Positions 32,587-41,672 are shown, numbered from the stretch's first letter. The stretch: DNA of 64,000 nucleotides from an uncultured Sphingopyxis sp. (GCF_900078365.1 NZ_LT598653.1:868001-932000); one strand, 5' to 3'. Notes: generated from the letters alone by a model not told the origin. Numbers and translations: made by a program.

Positions 32587-33709
32587 TGTGCCGCTTTGGC
32601 TTTATTTGGTCGCTTTTCTCGCCGTCCTTGGGCCGCTCGTCTTCGTACATGAATATGGGCATTATATCGTCGGCCGCTGGTGCGGGGTGAAGGCCGACAC
32701 TTTCTCGATCGGATTCGGGCGCAAGATCCTCGGTTGGACCGACAAGCGCGGCACCGAATGGAAGATCGGCTGGCTGCCGCTCGGCGGCTATGTCCAGTTC
32801 GCGGGTGACCGCGATGCCGTCAGCCAGCCCGACGCCGATTGGCAACATCTGCCCGCCGAAGAGAAATCGCACAGCTTTCCCGCGCAGCCCGTGTGGAAGC
32901 GTGCGCTCATCGTGCTCGCGGGGCCGGTGACCAATTTCCTGTTCGCGATCCTGATCTTTGCGGCCTTTGCGATGGTTTACGGCGTTGGCCGCACTCCCGC
33001 CGTGATCGGAAAGGTGGATGCAGGGCGACCGGCAGCCGAAGCCGGCCTGCTCGCCGGCGACCGCATCCTCTCGATCGATGGACGGCCTATCGAGCTGTTC
33101 GTCGACATTCAAAGCGCCGTCTCCATCAATCTCGCGAAACCTGCGGAACTGGTCGTCGAACGGGGACACGAGCGTTTTACACTAACGCTGAAACCACAGA
33201 TGATTACCGAGACCGATCCTTTCGGGAACAAGACGCAGCGTGCCATTATCGGCGTCTGGCCCGGGGCGCCTGTCTATACGGCTGTCAGTCCAGCGGAGGC
33301 ACTGCGTGTTGGGGTCGATCGGACGGCTGAAATGGTCCGCCTGACCGCCGCGATCCTCCAGCAATTTCTGACCGGGGAACGCTCGATCAAGGAAATGGGC
33401 GGGCCGGTGAAAATCGCGAAGGCGTCGGGCGAAGCGGCGACGCTGGGGCTCGCGACCCTGATTGGCTTCACCGCCCTCATTTCTATCAATCTGGGGTTCA
33501 TCAACCTCTTGCCATTGCCGATGCTCGATGGCGGTCATCTGGCCTTTTACGCCTATGAGGCGATCCGGCGGCGTCCCGCGCCTCCCGCGGCGCAGGAATG
33601 GGCGTTCCGATTCGGCTTTGCGGCGATCGCGACCCTCATGCTGGTCGTGACTTTCAACGATTTGGGCTCAATTGGCGTGTGGGACAGGATCGCCCGCTTG
33701 ATTGGATAG
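32579..33709 (+). CDS. rseP: RIP metalloprotease RseP (site-2 protease)
   Basis: 376-residue intramembrane zinc protease. The catalytic motif is H24-E-Y-G-H28 in the first helix. A PDZ domain follows (about 125-210, PAVIGKVDAGRPAAEAGLLAG split over its first strands), and the C-terminal catalytic helix has NLLPLPMLDGGHL with the third metal ligand. Only one PDZ domain is clear where E. coli has two, common in alphaproteobacteria. Cleaves anti-sigma factors and remnant signal peptides. Start ATG 32579 overlaps dxr; bamA follows. Confidence 0.96.
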   Translation: MPDVPLWLYLVAFLAVLGPLVFVHEYGHYIVGRWCGVKADTFSIGFGRKILGWTDKRGTEWKIGWLPLGGYVQFAGDRDAVSQPDADWQHLPAEEKSHSFPAQPVWKRALIVLAGPVTNFLFAILIFAAFAMVYGVGRTPAVIGKVDAGRPAAEAGLLAGDRILSIDGRPIELFVDIQSAVSINLAKPAELVVERGHERFTLTLKPQMITETDPFGNKTQRAIIGVWPGAPVYTAVSPAEALRVGVDRTAEMVRLTAAILQQFLTGERSIKEMGGPVKIAKASGEAATLGLATLIGFTALISINLGFINLLPLPMLDGGHLAFYAYEAIRRRPAPPAAQEWAFRFGFAAIATLMLVVTFNDLGSIGVWDRIARLIG

Positions 33710-33781
33710 CGAGTCTGGGGCAGGGAGTTGCGCCAAGCCCGCGGTCAGGCGGGTTTGTCGCTTTTGAGTTATTTTTTCGGG

Positions 33782-36463
33782 ATGAACAGCGTGGCTTCAC
33801 ACAAATTCTCGGCGCGGACGCAGCTGTCGGCGGTTCTTCTGGCCGGCACGATGCTCGCGACGCCGTCGATGGCGCAGGAGGTCGCGCCGCCGCCCGTCCC
33901 CGCTCCGACGGTCCCGGCGCCCGCCCCCGAAGCGGTTCCGGCCGCGACGACGATCCAGTCGATCACCGTCACCGGCAATCAGCGGCTCGAGGCGCAGACG
34001 ATCCTGTCCTACCTGCGCCTGCGCGTCGGCCAGCAATATGATCGCGCAGTGCTCGACCAGGCGCTGAAGGATCTTGCCGCGACCGAGCTGTTCAAGGATT
34101 TTCAGATCACCGACAACAATGGTGCGCTGACGATCCAGGTCGCCGAAAACCCGGTGATCAACCGCGTGATCCTCGAAGGCAACAAGCGCCTGAAAGAGGA
34201 CAAGATCCGTCCCGAGATCAAGATGGCGCCGCGCCAGATCTATACGCGCTCGAAAGTGCGCGCCGACGTCGCGCGCATCATCGAACTCTACAAAAGGCAG
34301 GGCCGCTTCGCCGCGACCGTCGAGCCCAAGATGGTGTCGCTCGACCAGAACCGCGTCGACGTCGTCTTCGAAATCAACGAAGGGCCGAAGTCGAAGGTCC
34401 GCCAGATCAACATCATCGGCAACGAGAAGTTCAGCGACGGCGACCTCAAGGACGAGATGGCGACCAAGGAAACGGGCCTGCTGACGATCCTGTCGTCGAA
34501 CACCAGCTACGATCCCGATCGCCTCGCCTACGACCAGCAGAAGCTGCGCCTTTTCTACCTCACCAACGGCTATGCCGACTTCCGCGTGATTTCGGCGGTC
34601 GCCGAGCTCACGAGCAACAAGCAGGATTTCATCATCACCTATGTCGTCGAGGAGGGCGAACGCTACAAGTTCGGCGACGTCGACGTGCAGAGTGAAATCC
34701 GCGACTTCCAGCCCGAGATGCTGAAGAAGCTGCTGCCGATGAAGACCGGCGACTGGTACGATGCGAAGCTGGTCGAGGACACGGTCGAAAGCCTCAGCGA
34801 GACCGCCGGCCTCTTCGGCTACGCCTTCGCCGACATCAATCCCGAATTCCGCCGCAATCCGGACGACCGGACGATGGCGATCACCTTCAACGTCGGCGAA
34901 AGCCCGCGTACCTATGTCGAGCGCATCGACGTCAACGGCAACACGCTGACGCACGACAAGGTGGTGCGCCGCGAATTCCGCCTCAACGAGGGCGACGCCT
35001 TCAACAGCTTCGGCGTCAAGCGCACCGAGAGCCGCATCAACAGCCTCGGTTATTTCCAGGAAAATCTGGAAATCGAGCGCAAGGAAGGCAGCGCGCCCGA
35101 CCGCATCATCCTCGAAACCAATGTCGAGGAAAAGCCGACGGGCGAATTGTCGCTCTCGGCGGGTTTCTCGTCGATCGAGAATTTCCTGCTCCAGGCGTCG
35201 ATCCGCCAGCGCAACTTCCGCGGCCTCGGCCAGCAGCTTCAGGCGTCGGTCAATTATTCGAGCTATTCGAAGTCGATCGAACTGGGTTTCACCGAACCCT
35301 ATCTGTTCGACCGCAACATCTCGATCGGCGGCAGCGTCTATCGCCGCGATTTGAACTCGTTCAACTTCATCGACAACGACCGCCGCACGACCTTCGAACA
35401 GGTCACGACCGGCGCGCAGGTCAACGTCGGCGTGCCGCTGACCGAATATATGTCCTTCTTCGGCCGTTACAGCATCAACTTCGACGATGTGACGCTCGAC
35501 AAGGGAATCTATTATTTCGGTGACGAATGCGACCCGCTCGTCGCGGGCCGTTATCTCTGCGATGCGATCGGCAGCCGCACGACGTCGCTGCTCGGCTATA
35601 CGCTGGCTTACGATGACCGCGACAACCGCCTGCGTCCGACGCGCGGCCAGTCGCTGTCCCTGAGCCAGGATTTCGCCGGGCTCGGCGGCAGCGTCAAATA
35701 TGTCCGCACGCGCCTTGCGGGCAGCAAGCATTTCAACCTCGGCAGCCGCTTCATCCTCAACATCTCGGCCGAGGGCGGCTATATCTATCCGTTTGGCGGG
35801 CGCCCGACCCCGACCAGCGACAAGGTTCGCCTGACCGACCGCTTCTTCCTCGGCGAACCGCAGATGCGCGGCTTCGACATTCGCGGCGTCGGGCCGCGCG
35901 TCATCCGCTATGCCGCGACCTACGATCCGCTCAATCCGGTGATCGATACCAGCAACGACAATCGCGGCCAGATCGACGACGCGCTTGGCGGCCGCGCTTA
36001 TTATCAGGGGCGGATCGAACTCGACATTCCTCTCGGGACCGGGGCGAAGGAACTGGGGCTGCGGCCGTCGATCTTCCTCGACGTCGGTTCGGTGTGGAGC
36101 GTGAAGCGCCCGACGCTGACCACGCTCGCGGATTTCCGCGATCCGGCCGATGGCTTCACCAAATTCCTGTGCCGCAACGCGAGCACGGGCCAGAGCCAGT
36201 TCGCGACCGAAACGACCACGACGACCGACGGGGTCACGACGGGGACCGGCGATTATACGACCTGTCCGGCCGGCTTCTCGTCGCTCGCGCCGTTCGAGGA
36301 ACGCTTCTTCGGCGACACCTGGATGCCGCGCGTCGCGATCGGCGCCGGGGTCAACTGGAACTCTCCTTTCGGTCCCTTCCGGATCGATTTCGCTTACGCC
36401 CTTCGTAAAGAAGAGGGCGATGATACCAAACGCTTCTCATTCAATGTAGGAACCCAATTCTGA
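33782..36463 (+). CDS. bamA: Outer membrane protein assembly factor BamA
   Basis: 893-residue Omp85 protein inserting beta-barrels into the outer membrane. A signal peptide (LSAVLLAGTMLATPSMAQ) and a Pro-rich linker precede five POTRA domains (about 60-440; ITVTGNQRLEAQTILSYL begins the first). The barrel has the VRGF-equivalent MRGFDIRGVGPR on the lid loop and ends in a C-terminal Phe. A Thr/Ser-rich loop with two Cys (about 795-830) is an insertion compared with E. coli. ATG 33782 is favoured over the upstream TTG 33728. The stop overlaps ompH (TGATG). Confidence 0.96.
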   Translation: MNSVASHKFSARTQLSAVLLAGTMLATPSMAQEVAPPPVPAPTVPAPAPEAVPAATTIQSITVTGNQRLEAQTILSYLRLRVGQQYDRAVLDQALKDLAATELFKDFQITDNNGALTIQVAENPVINRVILEGNKRLKEDKIRPEIKMAPRQIYTRSKVRADVARIIELYKRQGRFAATVEPKMVSLDQNRVDVVFEINEGPKSKVRQINIIGNEKFSDGDLKDEMATKETGLLTILSSNTSYDPDRLAYDQQKLRLFYLTNGYADFRVISAVAELTSNKQDFIITYVVEEGERYKFGDVDVQSEIRDFQPEMLKKLLPMKTGDWYDAKLVEDTVESLSETAGLFGYAFADINPEFRRNPDDRTMAITFNVGESPRTYVERIDVNGNTLTHDKVVRREFRLNEGDAFNSFGVKRTESRINSLGYFQENLEIERKEGSAPDRIILETNVEEKPTGELSLSAGFSSIENFLLQASIRQRNFRGLGQQLQASVNYSSYSKSIELGFTEPYLFDRNISIGGSVYRRDLNSFNFIDNDRRTTFEQVTTGAQVNVGVPLTEYMSFFGRYSINFDDVTLDKGIYYFGDECDPLVAGRYLCDAIGSRTTSLLGYTLAYDDRDNRLRPTRGQSLSLSQDFAGLGGSVKYVRTRLAGSKHFNLGSRFILNISAEGGYIYPFGGRPTPTSDKVRLTDRFFLGEPQMRGFDIRGVGPRVIRYAATYDPLNPVIDTSNDNRGQIDDALGGRAYYQGRIELDIPLGTGAKELGLRPSIFLDVGSVWSVKRPTLTTLADFRDPADGFTKFLCRNASTGQSQFATETTTTTDGVTTGTGDYTTCPAGFSSLAPFEERFFGDTWMPRVAIGAGVNWNSPFGPFRIDFAYALRKEEGDDTKRFSFNVGTQF

Positions 36464-37146
36464 TGAAGAAAATATTTGCCGCCTCCGCGCTGGCGATCGC
36501 CGCGCTGTCGGTTTCGCCCATCCTCTCGGCCCCCGCCTTCGCGCAGGCGAAGGGCGTCGGCGTCGCCGACGTGCGCATCGCCGCCGCGCGCTCGAACGCT
36601 TTCCAGACCGCGTCGAAGCAGATCGAGACCACCTACAAGGCGCAGATCGATCAGCAGCAGTCGCGCGGCCAGACGCTGCAGGCCGAAATCAACGTCCTGA
36701 TCGCGAAATATAATGAAGAGGCGAAAAAGACGCCGCAGAACCAGGCCGCGCTCCAGGCGGCCGCGAAGGCGGTGCAGGACAAGCGCCAGGCGGCGCAGAC
36801 CGAACTCGGCCAGATCGGCGCGCCGGTCGACCTCGCCATCGCCTATGTCGAGGACCAGATCAGCGTCCGCATGAACGAAGCGATCAAGGCCGCGATGACC
36901 GCGAAGAAGATCGACCTGCTGCTCAACCCCGACGCTGTTCTCGCGCGTGAAAACAATGTCGACATCACCGACGCGGTGGTGACCGAACTCAACCGCATCC
37001 TGCCGAGCGTGTCGATCGCGGTCCCGGCCGGCTATCAGCCCGGCCAGCTCGTCCAGCAGCGTAACCAGCAGCTGATGGACGCGGCGCGCGCGTCGCAGGG
37101 CACTCCGGCTCCGGCGCCCACCGGCACCCAGCCGACCACGCGCTGA
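36463..37146 (+). CDS. OmpH/Skp-family periplasmic chaperone
   Basis: 227 residues: signal peptide (KKIFAASALAIAALSVSPIL then AFAQA), a short beta strand GVGVADVRIAAA, and two long helices (about 55-140) of Gln/Lys/Ala-rich coiled coil typical of Skp tentacles. It is longer than E. coli Skp (161 aa), with a C-terminal Pro/Thr/Ala-rich tail. Holds unfolded outer-membrane proteins for BamA, whose gene it overlaps by one base. Divergent enough that function rests on architecture and context. Confidence 0.88.
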   Translation: MKKIFAASALAIAALSVSPILSAPAFAQAKGVGVADVRIAAARSNAFQTASKQIETTYKAQIDQQQSRGQTLQAEINVLIAKYNEEAKKTPQNQAALQAAAKAVQDKRQAAQTELGQIGAPVDLAIAYVEDQISVRMNEAIKAAMTAKKIDLLLNPDAVLARENNVDITDAVVTELNRILPSVSIAVPAGYQPGQLVQQRNQQLMDAARASQGTPAPAPTGTQPTTR

Positions 37147-37150
37147 TCCG

Positions 37151-37630
37151 ATGACGGACGGGGAAAATGGGGCAGGGGCGTTGGGCCCGGTGGACATCCG
37201 CCGGATCCTGACGCTGCTGCCGCACCGTTATCCGATGCTGCTCGTCGACCGGGTGGAATCGATGGTGAAAGACACCTCGATCCACGCGGTCAAGGCGGTG
37301 ACGATGAACGAGCCCTTTTTCCAGGGCCATTTTCCCGGCCGGCCGATCATGCCCGGCGTCCTCATCGTCGAGGCGCTGGCGCAGGCCGGCGGCATCCTCG
37401 CGGTCGAATCATTGGGCCTCGGCGGCTCGGGCAAGCTCGTCTATTTCATGGGCATCGACGGGGTGAAGTTCAGGAAGCCCGTCGAACCCGGCGTGCTGCT
37501 CGACCTCCACGTCACCATCCTTCAGGCGAAGCGGAACATCTGCAAGTTCGAAGGCAAGGCGATGCTGGACGGCCAGCTCGCGACCGAATGCCAGTTCACC
37601 GCGATGATCGCCGATCCGCCGGGCGATTGA
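37151..37630 (+). CDS. fabZ: 3-hydroxyacyl-ACP dehydratase FabZ
   Basis: 159-residue hotdog-fold dehydratase of fatty acid synthesis. LLPHRYPMLLVDRV, the catalytic His H60 in FFQGHFPGRPIMPGV, and the Glu of LIVEALAQAGG are all present. Starts 4 bp after the ompH stop. In LPS-making relatives lpxD precedes and lpxA follows fabZ here; neither is present, consistent with an LPS-free sphingomonad envelope. Confidence 0.97.
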   Translation: MTDGENGAGALGPVDIRRILTLLPHRYPMLLVDRVESMVKDTSIHAVKAVTMNEPFFQGHFPGRPIMPGVLIVEALAQAGGILAVESLGLGGSGKLVYFMGIDGVKFRKPVEPGVLLDLHVTILQAKRNICKFEGKAMLDGQLATECQFTAMIADPPGD

Positions 37631-37653
37631 ACTCAATCCATTTCGTTCTCGCC

Positions 37654-37747
37654 GTCATTGCGAGGAGCGCAGCGACGAAGCAATCTCCAGCTATCGGCCT
37701 TGCGCAAGACCGATAGCTGGAGATTGCTTCGCTTCGCTCGCAATGAC
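37654..37747. repeat. Inverted repeat, family D (GCGAAGCAATCTCCAG), copy 1
   Basis: GTCATTGCGAGGAGCGCAGC and on through GAAGCAATCTCCAGCTATCGG pairs with CCGATAGCTGGAGATTGC and on through TTCGCTCGCAATGAC, arms of about 40 nt with a few mismatches. Copy 2 is at 41516. It separates fabZ from rpmE and could form a strong hairpin in RNA. Confidence 0.9.
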
Positions 37748-37859
37748 GAGGATGCGGGTGTTGCTTTTCCCGCGATTGCCCACTAAGGGCGCCACTTCGC
37801 GTTCTCGGACGCACAGACTCAGCCGCTGGTCGGTAACCAGCGGCACAGGAGCTTGAGAG

Positions 37860-38087
37860 ATGAAAAAAGACGTTCACCCCGATTATCACATGATCACGGT
37901 CAAGATGACCGATGGCACCGAATATCAGACGCGCTCGACCTGGGGCAAAGAGGGCGACGTGATGACGCTCGAAATCGACCCCACCGCGCACCCGGCCTGG
38001 ACCGGCGGCACCGGACGCCTGCTCGACGCCGGCGGTCAGGTCGCGAAGTTCAACAAGCGTTTCGGCGGCCTGACGCTCAAGCGTTAA
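37860..38087 (+). CDS. rpmE: 50S ribosomal protein L31
   Basis: 75-residue L31. KKDVHPDYHMITVKMTDG and TLEIDPTAHPAWTGG are typical. It has none of the four zinc-binding cysteines of the C+ form (only His/Asp remain), so it is the C- type. GGAGCTTGAGAG gives the SD. Transcribed alone between two inverted repeats. No paralogue is in the window. Confidence 0.96.
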   Translation: MKKDVHPDYHMITVKMTDGTEYQTRSTWGKEGDVMTLEIDPTAHPAWTGGTGRLLDAGGQVAKFNKRFGGLTLKR

Positions 38088-38097
38088 TCAAGAGACC

Positions 38098-38216
38098 AAC
38101 CCCTCCTCTTCAGAGGAGGGGCAGCGAGACTTGCGAACTTGTTCGCTAGTCGCAGCGGGGTGGTGCCCTTCACCGGCGTCCACCACCCCAACCCCTCCTC
38201 TGAAGAGGAGGGGCTT
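38098..38216. repeat. Composite hairpin repeat, family E, copy 2
   Basis: CCCCTCCTCTTCAGAGGAGGGG arms at both ends, a middle stem GGGGTGGTG/CACCACCCC and the core hairpin GACT-T-GCGAAC-TT-GTTCGC-T-AGTC at 38128-38151. It lies between the convergent rpmE and glpK genes; its right end supplies the glpK stop codon (TTA on the + strand at 38215). Confidence 0.92.
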
Positions 38217-39690
38217 AAGAAGCCAAAACCTTCGCAAGCGCGCTTTGCCACCCGGCAAGGCGCGTTTTGCGTTTTTCGGCGTCGAGCGCCGGGGTGAAGC
38301 GCGTCGCGGTGCCGCGCATCGCCTTGGCGGCGCTCGCGAGATCGGGATAGAGGCCCGCGCCGGTCGCGGCGAGCATCGCGGCGCCGAGCGCGGTGCTTTC
38401 GACGAAGTCGGGCCGCTCGACGGTCAGGTCGAGCATGTCGGCGAGATCCTGCGCCATCCAGTCGTTCGCCGCCATGCCGCCGTCGATGCGCACCTCGGCC
38501 CAATCGACCCCGTCGGCGGCGAAGGCCGATTTCAAATCGTGCGCCTGATAGGCCTGCGCCTCCAACGCCGCGCGCGCGACATGCGCCTTGGCCGTAGCGA
38601 AGCTCAGCCCCGACAGCGCCGCCAGCGCATCGGGCCGCCAGTGCGGCGCGCCAAGCCCGGCGAGCGCGGGGACCAGATAGACGCCGCCATTGTCAGCGAC
38701 CGAGCGCGCGAGCCCCTCGCTCTCGCCCGCGCTCGCCAGCAGGCCGAGCCCGTCGCGCAGCCATTTGATCAGACTGCCGGCGACGAACACCGATCCTTCG
38801 AGCGCATAGGAACGGACGTCGCCTTCCTGCACGAGCACCGTCGCGAGCAGGCGGTTGTCCGATTGCGGCCGCGTCGTGCCGCTCGCCGACAGAATGAAGG
38901 CGCCGGTGCCGAAGGTCGCTTTGGTCTGCCCCGGCGCCAGGCACGCCTGCCCGACCGTCGCCGCCTGCTGGTCGCCCGCCATGCCACAGATGGGGATCGC
39001 GCCGCCGAACAGCGCCGGATCGGTCGTGCCCACGGTCGCGGTGTTGCCGGCGATTTCGGGGAGCAGCGCCATCGGCACGCCGATGAGGTCGCAAAGCCCG
39101 TCGTCCCAGCCGCCATCGCCATTGATGTCCATCAGCAAGGTGCGCGACGCATTGCTCGCGTCGGTGACATGCACGCCGCCGGTCAGGCGGTAAACGAGAT
39201 AGGATTCGATCGTCCCCACGGCGAGCCGGTCGCCCGCCTCGCGAAGCTGCGGCCAGTGCTTCAGCGCCCAGCCGATCTTGGTTCCGGAGAAATAGGGATC
39301 GAGCAGCAGCCCGCTCGCCTGCTGCACCCATTCCTCGTGCCCCGCTTCCTTCAGCGCGGCGCAAGCGGTGGCAGTGCGCCGGTCCTGCCACACGATCGCG
39401 CGCGCGAGCGGCTGCCCGGTCTGGCGGTCCCAGAACACCACCGTCTCGCGCTGGTTGGTGATGCCGATCGCTGCGACCCGGTCGGCCCCGCCCGCGCGCG
39501 CGACCATCTCGCGCGTGCAGGCGAGCGTCGCGTCCCAGATTTCGGCGGCGTCATGCTCGACGAGGCCGGGCCCCGGATAATGCTGCCGTATCTCGCGCTG
39601 CGCGCTGCCGAGCGGCGTGCCCTCGACGTCGAAGAGCATCGTGCGGGTCGAGGTCGTGCCCTCGTCGATGACGATGATCTTTTCGGTCAT
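38215..39690 (-). CDS. glpK: Glycerol kinase
   Basis: 491-residue FGGY kinase phosphorylating glycerol to glycerol-3-phosphate. The N-terminal phosphate loop IIVIDEGTTSTRTMLFD starts it; GITNQRETVVFWDRQTG and the C-terminal IRIDGGMAANDWMAQDLADM block are diagnostic. ATG 39690 follows AAGGATATG; the conserved start rules out longer frames. The reverse frame stays open far upstream, but that part has no coding character. No glpD or glpF is adjacent. Confidence 0.97.
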   Translation of the reverse strand: MTEKIIVIDEGTTSTRTMLFDVEGTPLGSAQREIRQHYPGPGLVEHDAAEIWDATLACTREMVARAGGADRVAAIGITNQRETVVFWDRQTGQPLARAIVWQDRRTATACAALKEAGHEEWVQQASGLLLDPYFSGTKIGWALKHWPQLREAGDRLAVGTIESYLVYRLTGGVHVTDASNASRTLLMDINGDGGWDDGLCDLIGVPMALLPEIAGNTATVGTTDPALFGGAIPICGMAGDQQAATVGQACLAPGQTKATFGTGAFILSASGTTRPQSDNRLLATVLVQEGDVRSYALEGSVFVAGSLIKWLRDGLGLLASAGESEGLARSVADNGGVYLVPALAGLGAPHWRPDALAALSGLSFATAKAHVARAALEAQAYQAHDLKSAFAADGVDWAEVRIDGGMAANDWMAQDLADMLDLTVERPDFVESTALGAAMLAATGAGLYPDLASAAKAMRGTATRFTPALDAEKRKTRLAGWQSALAKVLAS

Positions 39691-39707
39691 ATCCTTCCCC
39701 TTGTTCA

Positions 39708-39793
39708 CGTCGCCCCCGCGAAGGCGGGGTCCGCTGACGGCCTCGCGCAACGTCGCATCAGGATGCCGGCGGCCCCCGCCTTCGCGGGCAACG
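39708..39793. repeat. Inverted repeat (CGCCCCCGCGAAGGCGGGG type)
   Basis: CGTCGCCCCCGCGAAGGCGG and a following GG (39708-39729) face GCCCCCGCCTTCGCGGGCAACG (39772-39793). Same family as 61978-62068 and 24082-24162. Located just before glpK. Confidence 0.85.
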
Positions 39794-39810
39794 ATATTTC
39801 CTTGATGAAG

Positions 39811-39846
39811 AAAGAACGGCCTTTCGACAAGCTCAGGGCGAACGGG
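39811..39846. repeat. Single arm of family C repeat
   Basis: AAAGAACGGCCTTTCGACAAG and on through CTCAGGGCGAACGGG match one arm of the family C element at 29784-29865; the complementary arm is absent, so this copy is a half element. Confidence 0.75.
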
Positions 39847-39868
39847 ACCGGAATGGTGCGCAATAATC

Positions 39869-39931
39869 TTGCAATATCGCGCAACCCATGCCATATGATG
39901 GTGCAGCGCAGCATGGCGGGTCCTTCCCGCC
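39869..39931 (+). promoter_or_regulatory. Predicted rhlE promoter and leader hairpin
   Basis: TTGCAA (39869-39874), 17-bp spacer, CATATG (39892-39897). A start near 39905 gives a leader of about 195 nt before the helicase ATG, opening with the hairpin GGCGGG/CCCGCC (39915-39931). The rest of the leader (39932-40098) is GC-rich with no ORF I can support. The 39691-40098 gap thus holds repeats, this promoter and the leader. Confidence 0.45.
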
Positions 39932-40098
39932 GCAACCACCGGCAGCGTGATTTTCCCGCCCGAGAAAGGCGCGGGACGAGCCGGACCGGCGCTTTGTCCC
40001 CAGAGGCACCCTTTCACGCGGGTCGTTTCGAACCCGCGGCCGTGCGCCGTCCGTTCGATGCGAGCGGACGCTGTGCGCGTCGCCCATTGTGAGTAATT

Positions 40099-41505
40099 AT
40101 GACGACTTTCAACGACTTTGGCCTGCACGCCGACATCAATCGCGCGCTTGCCGCCAAAAACTATACCCAGCCGACGCCGATCCAGCTTCAGGCGATCCCC
40201 GTGCTCAAGCAGGGCCGCGACCTCTGCGGTATCGCGCAGACCGGCACCGGCAAGACCGCGGCCTTTTCGCTGCCGTCGATCCACCACCTGCTGACCTATC
40301 CGCATGGCGCGAATCCGCGCAGCTGCCGGATGCTCGTCCTCTCGCCGACGCGCGAGCTTGCGGCGCAGATCGCGCAGAGCTGCCGCGACTATGGCCGCTT
40401 CACCAAGCTCAGCATCTCGACCGTCTTTGGCGGCGTGCCGATCAACCGGCAGATCCGCGACCTTGCAAAGGGCGTCGACATCCTCGTCGCGACGCCGGGC
40501 CGGCTGCTCGACCTGATCGACCAGCGCGCGCTGCGTCTCGACGACGTCGAAATCTTCGTCCTCGACGAAGCCGACCAGATGATGGACATGGGTTTCATCC
40601 ACTCGCTGCGCCGCATCGCCAAGCTGCTCCCGTCGCGCCGCCAGAACCTCTTCTTCTCGGCGACGATGCCGCGGGAGATCGCGGGGCTCGCCGACCAGTT
40701 CCTCAACGATCCGGTCACCGTGTCGGTCACGCCGCAGGCGACGACCGCGGAAAAGATCCGCCAATATTCGACCTTCGTCGAGCAGAAGGAAAAGCAGGCG
40801 CTGCTGACCGCGGTGATCAATCGCGAGGACATCGACCGCGCGCTCATTTTCACCCGCACCAAGCATGGCGCCGACCGCGTCGTGCGCCATCTGGCGGGTG
40901 CGAAGATCAAGGCGATGGCGATCCACGGCAACAAGAGCCAGGCGGCGCGCACCCGCGCCCTGTCGGGCTTCAAGGACGGCAACGTGGCCGTGCTGGTGGC
41001 CACCGACATCGCCGCGCGCGGCATCGACGTGTCGGGCGTCAGCCATGTGATCAACTTCGAAATTCCGAATGTCCCCGAACAATATGTCCACCGCATCGGC
41101 CGCACCGCGCGCGCCGGCGCCGAGGGCAAGGCGATCAGCTTCATCGCCCCCGACGAGCGCACTTACATGCGCGACATCGAGCGGGTGACGCGGACTAAAT
41201 CGGAGCCGATGCCGCTGCCCGACAATTTCAGCGAACTGGTGCGCAACCTGCCCAAACCGGTGCAGCCGCCGCGCGACACCGGCAGCAAGGGCCGCAACCC
41301 GCAGCGCCAGCGCGAGGAAGCGCACCGTCAGCGGGACGGGGGCCAACGCGACGCCGGGCACCGCGACGGGGGCCAGCCGCGCGGCGACCGCGGCCCGCGC
41401 CGCGATGCTCCGGCGGCTGACGGCCAGCCGCAGCGCAAGCGCCGCTTCCGCCCGCGCAACAAGAGCGTCGGCGCGCACAAGGGCGCGGTCAAGCGCGTCG
41501 GTTGA
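40099..41505 (+). CDS. DEAD-box RNA helicase, RhlE type
   Basis: 468 residues with the complete helicase core: Q motif (YTQPTPIQLQAIP), Walker A AQTGTGKT, PTRELAAQI, the DEAD box in FVLDEADQMMDMGF, SATMP, and the C-terminal ATDIAARGIDV and HRIGRTARAG. The basic tail (about 385-468) is rich in Arg, Gln, Asp and Gly and low in complexity, as in RhlE proteins. ATP-dependent remodelling of RNA, often in rRNA maturation or cold growth. A long leader suggests post-transcriptional control. Confidence 0.94.
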   Translation: MTTFNDFGLHADINRALAAKNYTQPTPIQLQAIPVLKQGRDLCGIAQTGTGKTAAFSLPSIHHLLTYPHGANPRSCRMLVLSPTRELAAQIAQSCRDYGRFTKLSISTVFGGVPINRQIRDLAKGVDILVATPGRLLDLIDQRALRLDDVEIFVLDEADQMMDMGFIHSLRRIAKLLPSRRQNLFFSATMPREIAGLADQFLNDPVTVSVTPQATTAEKIRQYSTFVEQKEKQALLTAVINREDIDRALIFTRTKHGADRVVRHLAGAKIKAMAIHGNKSQAARTRALSGFKDGNVAVLVATDIAARGIDVSGVSHVINFEIPNVPEQYVHRIGRTARAGAEGKAISFIAPDERTYMRDIERVTRTKSEPMPLPDNFSELVRNLPKPVQPPRDTGSKGRNPQRQREEAHRQRDGGQRDAGHRDGGQPRGDRGPRRDAPAADGQPQRKRRFRPRNKSVGAHKGAVKRVG

Positions 41506-41515
41506 CGCCAACCTC

Positions 41516-41585
41516 GTCATTGCGAGCGAAGCGAAGCAATCTCCAGCCCGATAGCTGGAGATTGCTTCGCTTCGCTCGCAATGAC
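41516..41585. repeat. Perfect inverted repeat, family D, copy 2
   Basis: Arms of 31 bp with no mismatch: 41516-41546 (GTCATTGCGAGCGAAGCGAA onward) and 41555-41585, loop CCCGATAG. It lies 10 bp after the helicase stop and could act as its terminator hairpin. Related to 37654-37747. Confidence 0.95.
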
Positions 41586-41614
41586 GGACTTTTTGGGTCC
41601 GGTCGTCTGGACGA

Positions 41615-41642
41615 TTGACGCCACGTCGCGACCGGCTACCCT
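41615..41642 (+). promoter_or_regulatory. Predicted promoter of the MFS transporter gene
   Basis: TTGACG (41615-41620), 16-bp spacer, TACCCT (41637-41642), 30 bp before the ATG at 41673, with an AGAGGAT ribosome-binding site between. Confidence 0.4.
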
Positions 41643-41672
41643 CCGTGCCATAACAGGGCGAGAGGATAGCGG

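Noticed and set aside
33797..35731. 644-codon reverse frame opposite bamA
   Set aside because: Low-complexity shadow (Ala/Arg/Asp/Val-rich); bamA on the + strand is unambiguous.
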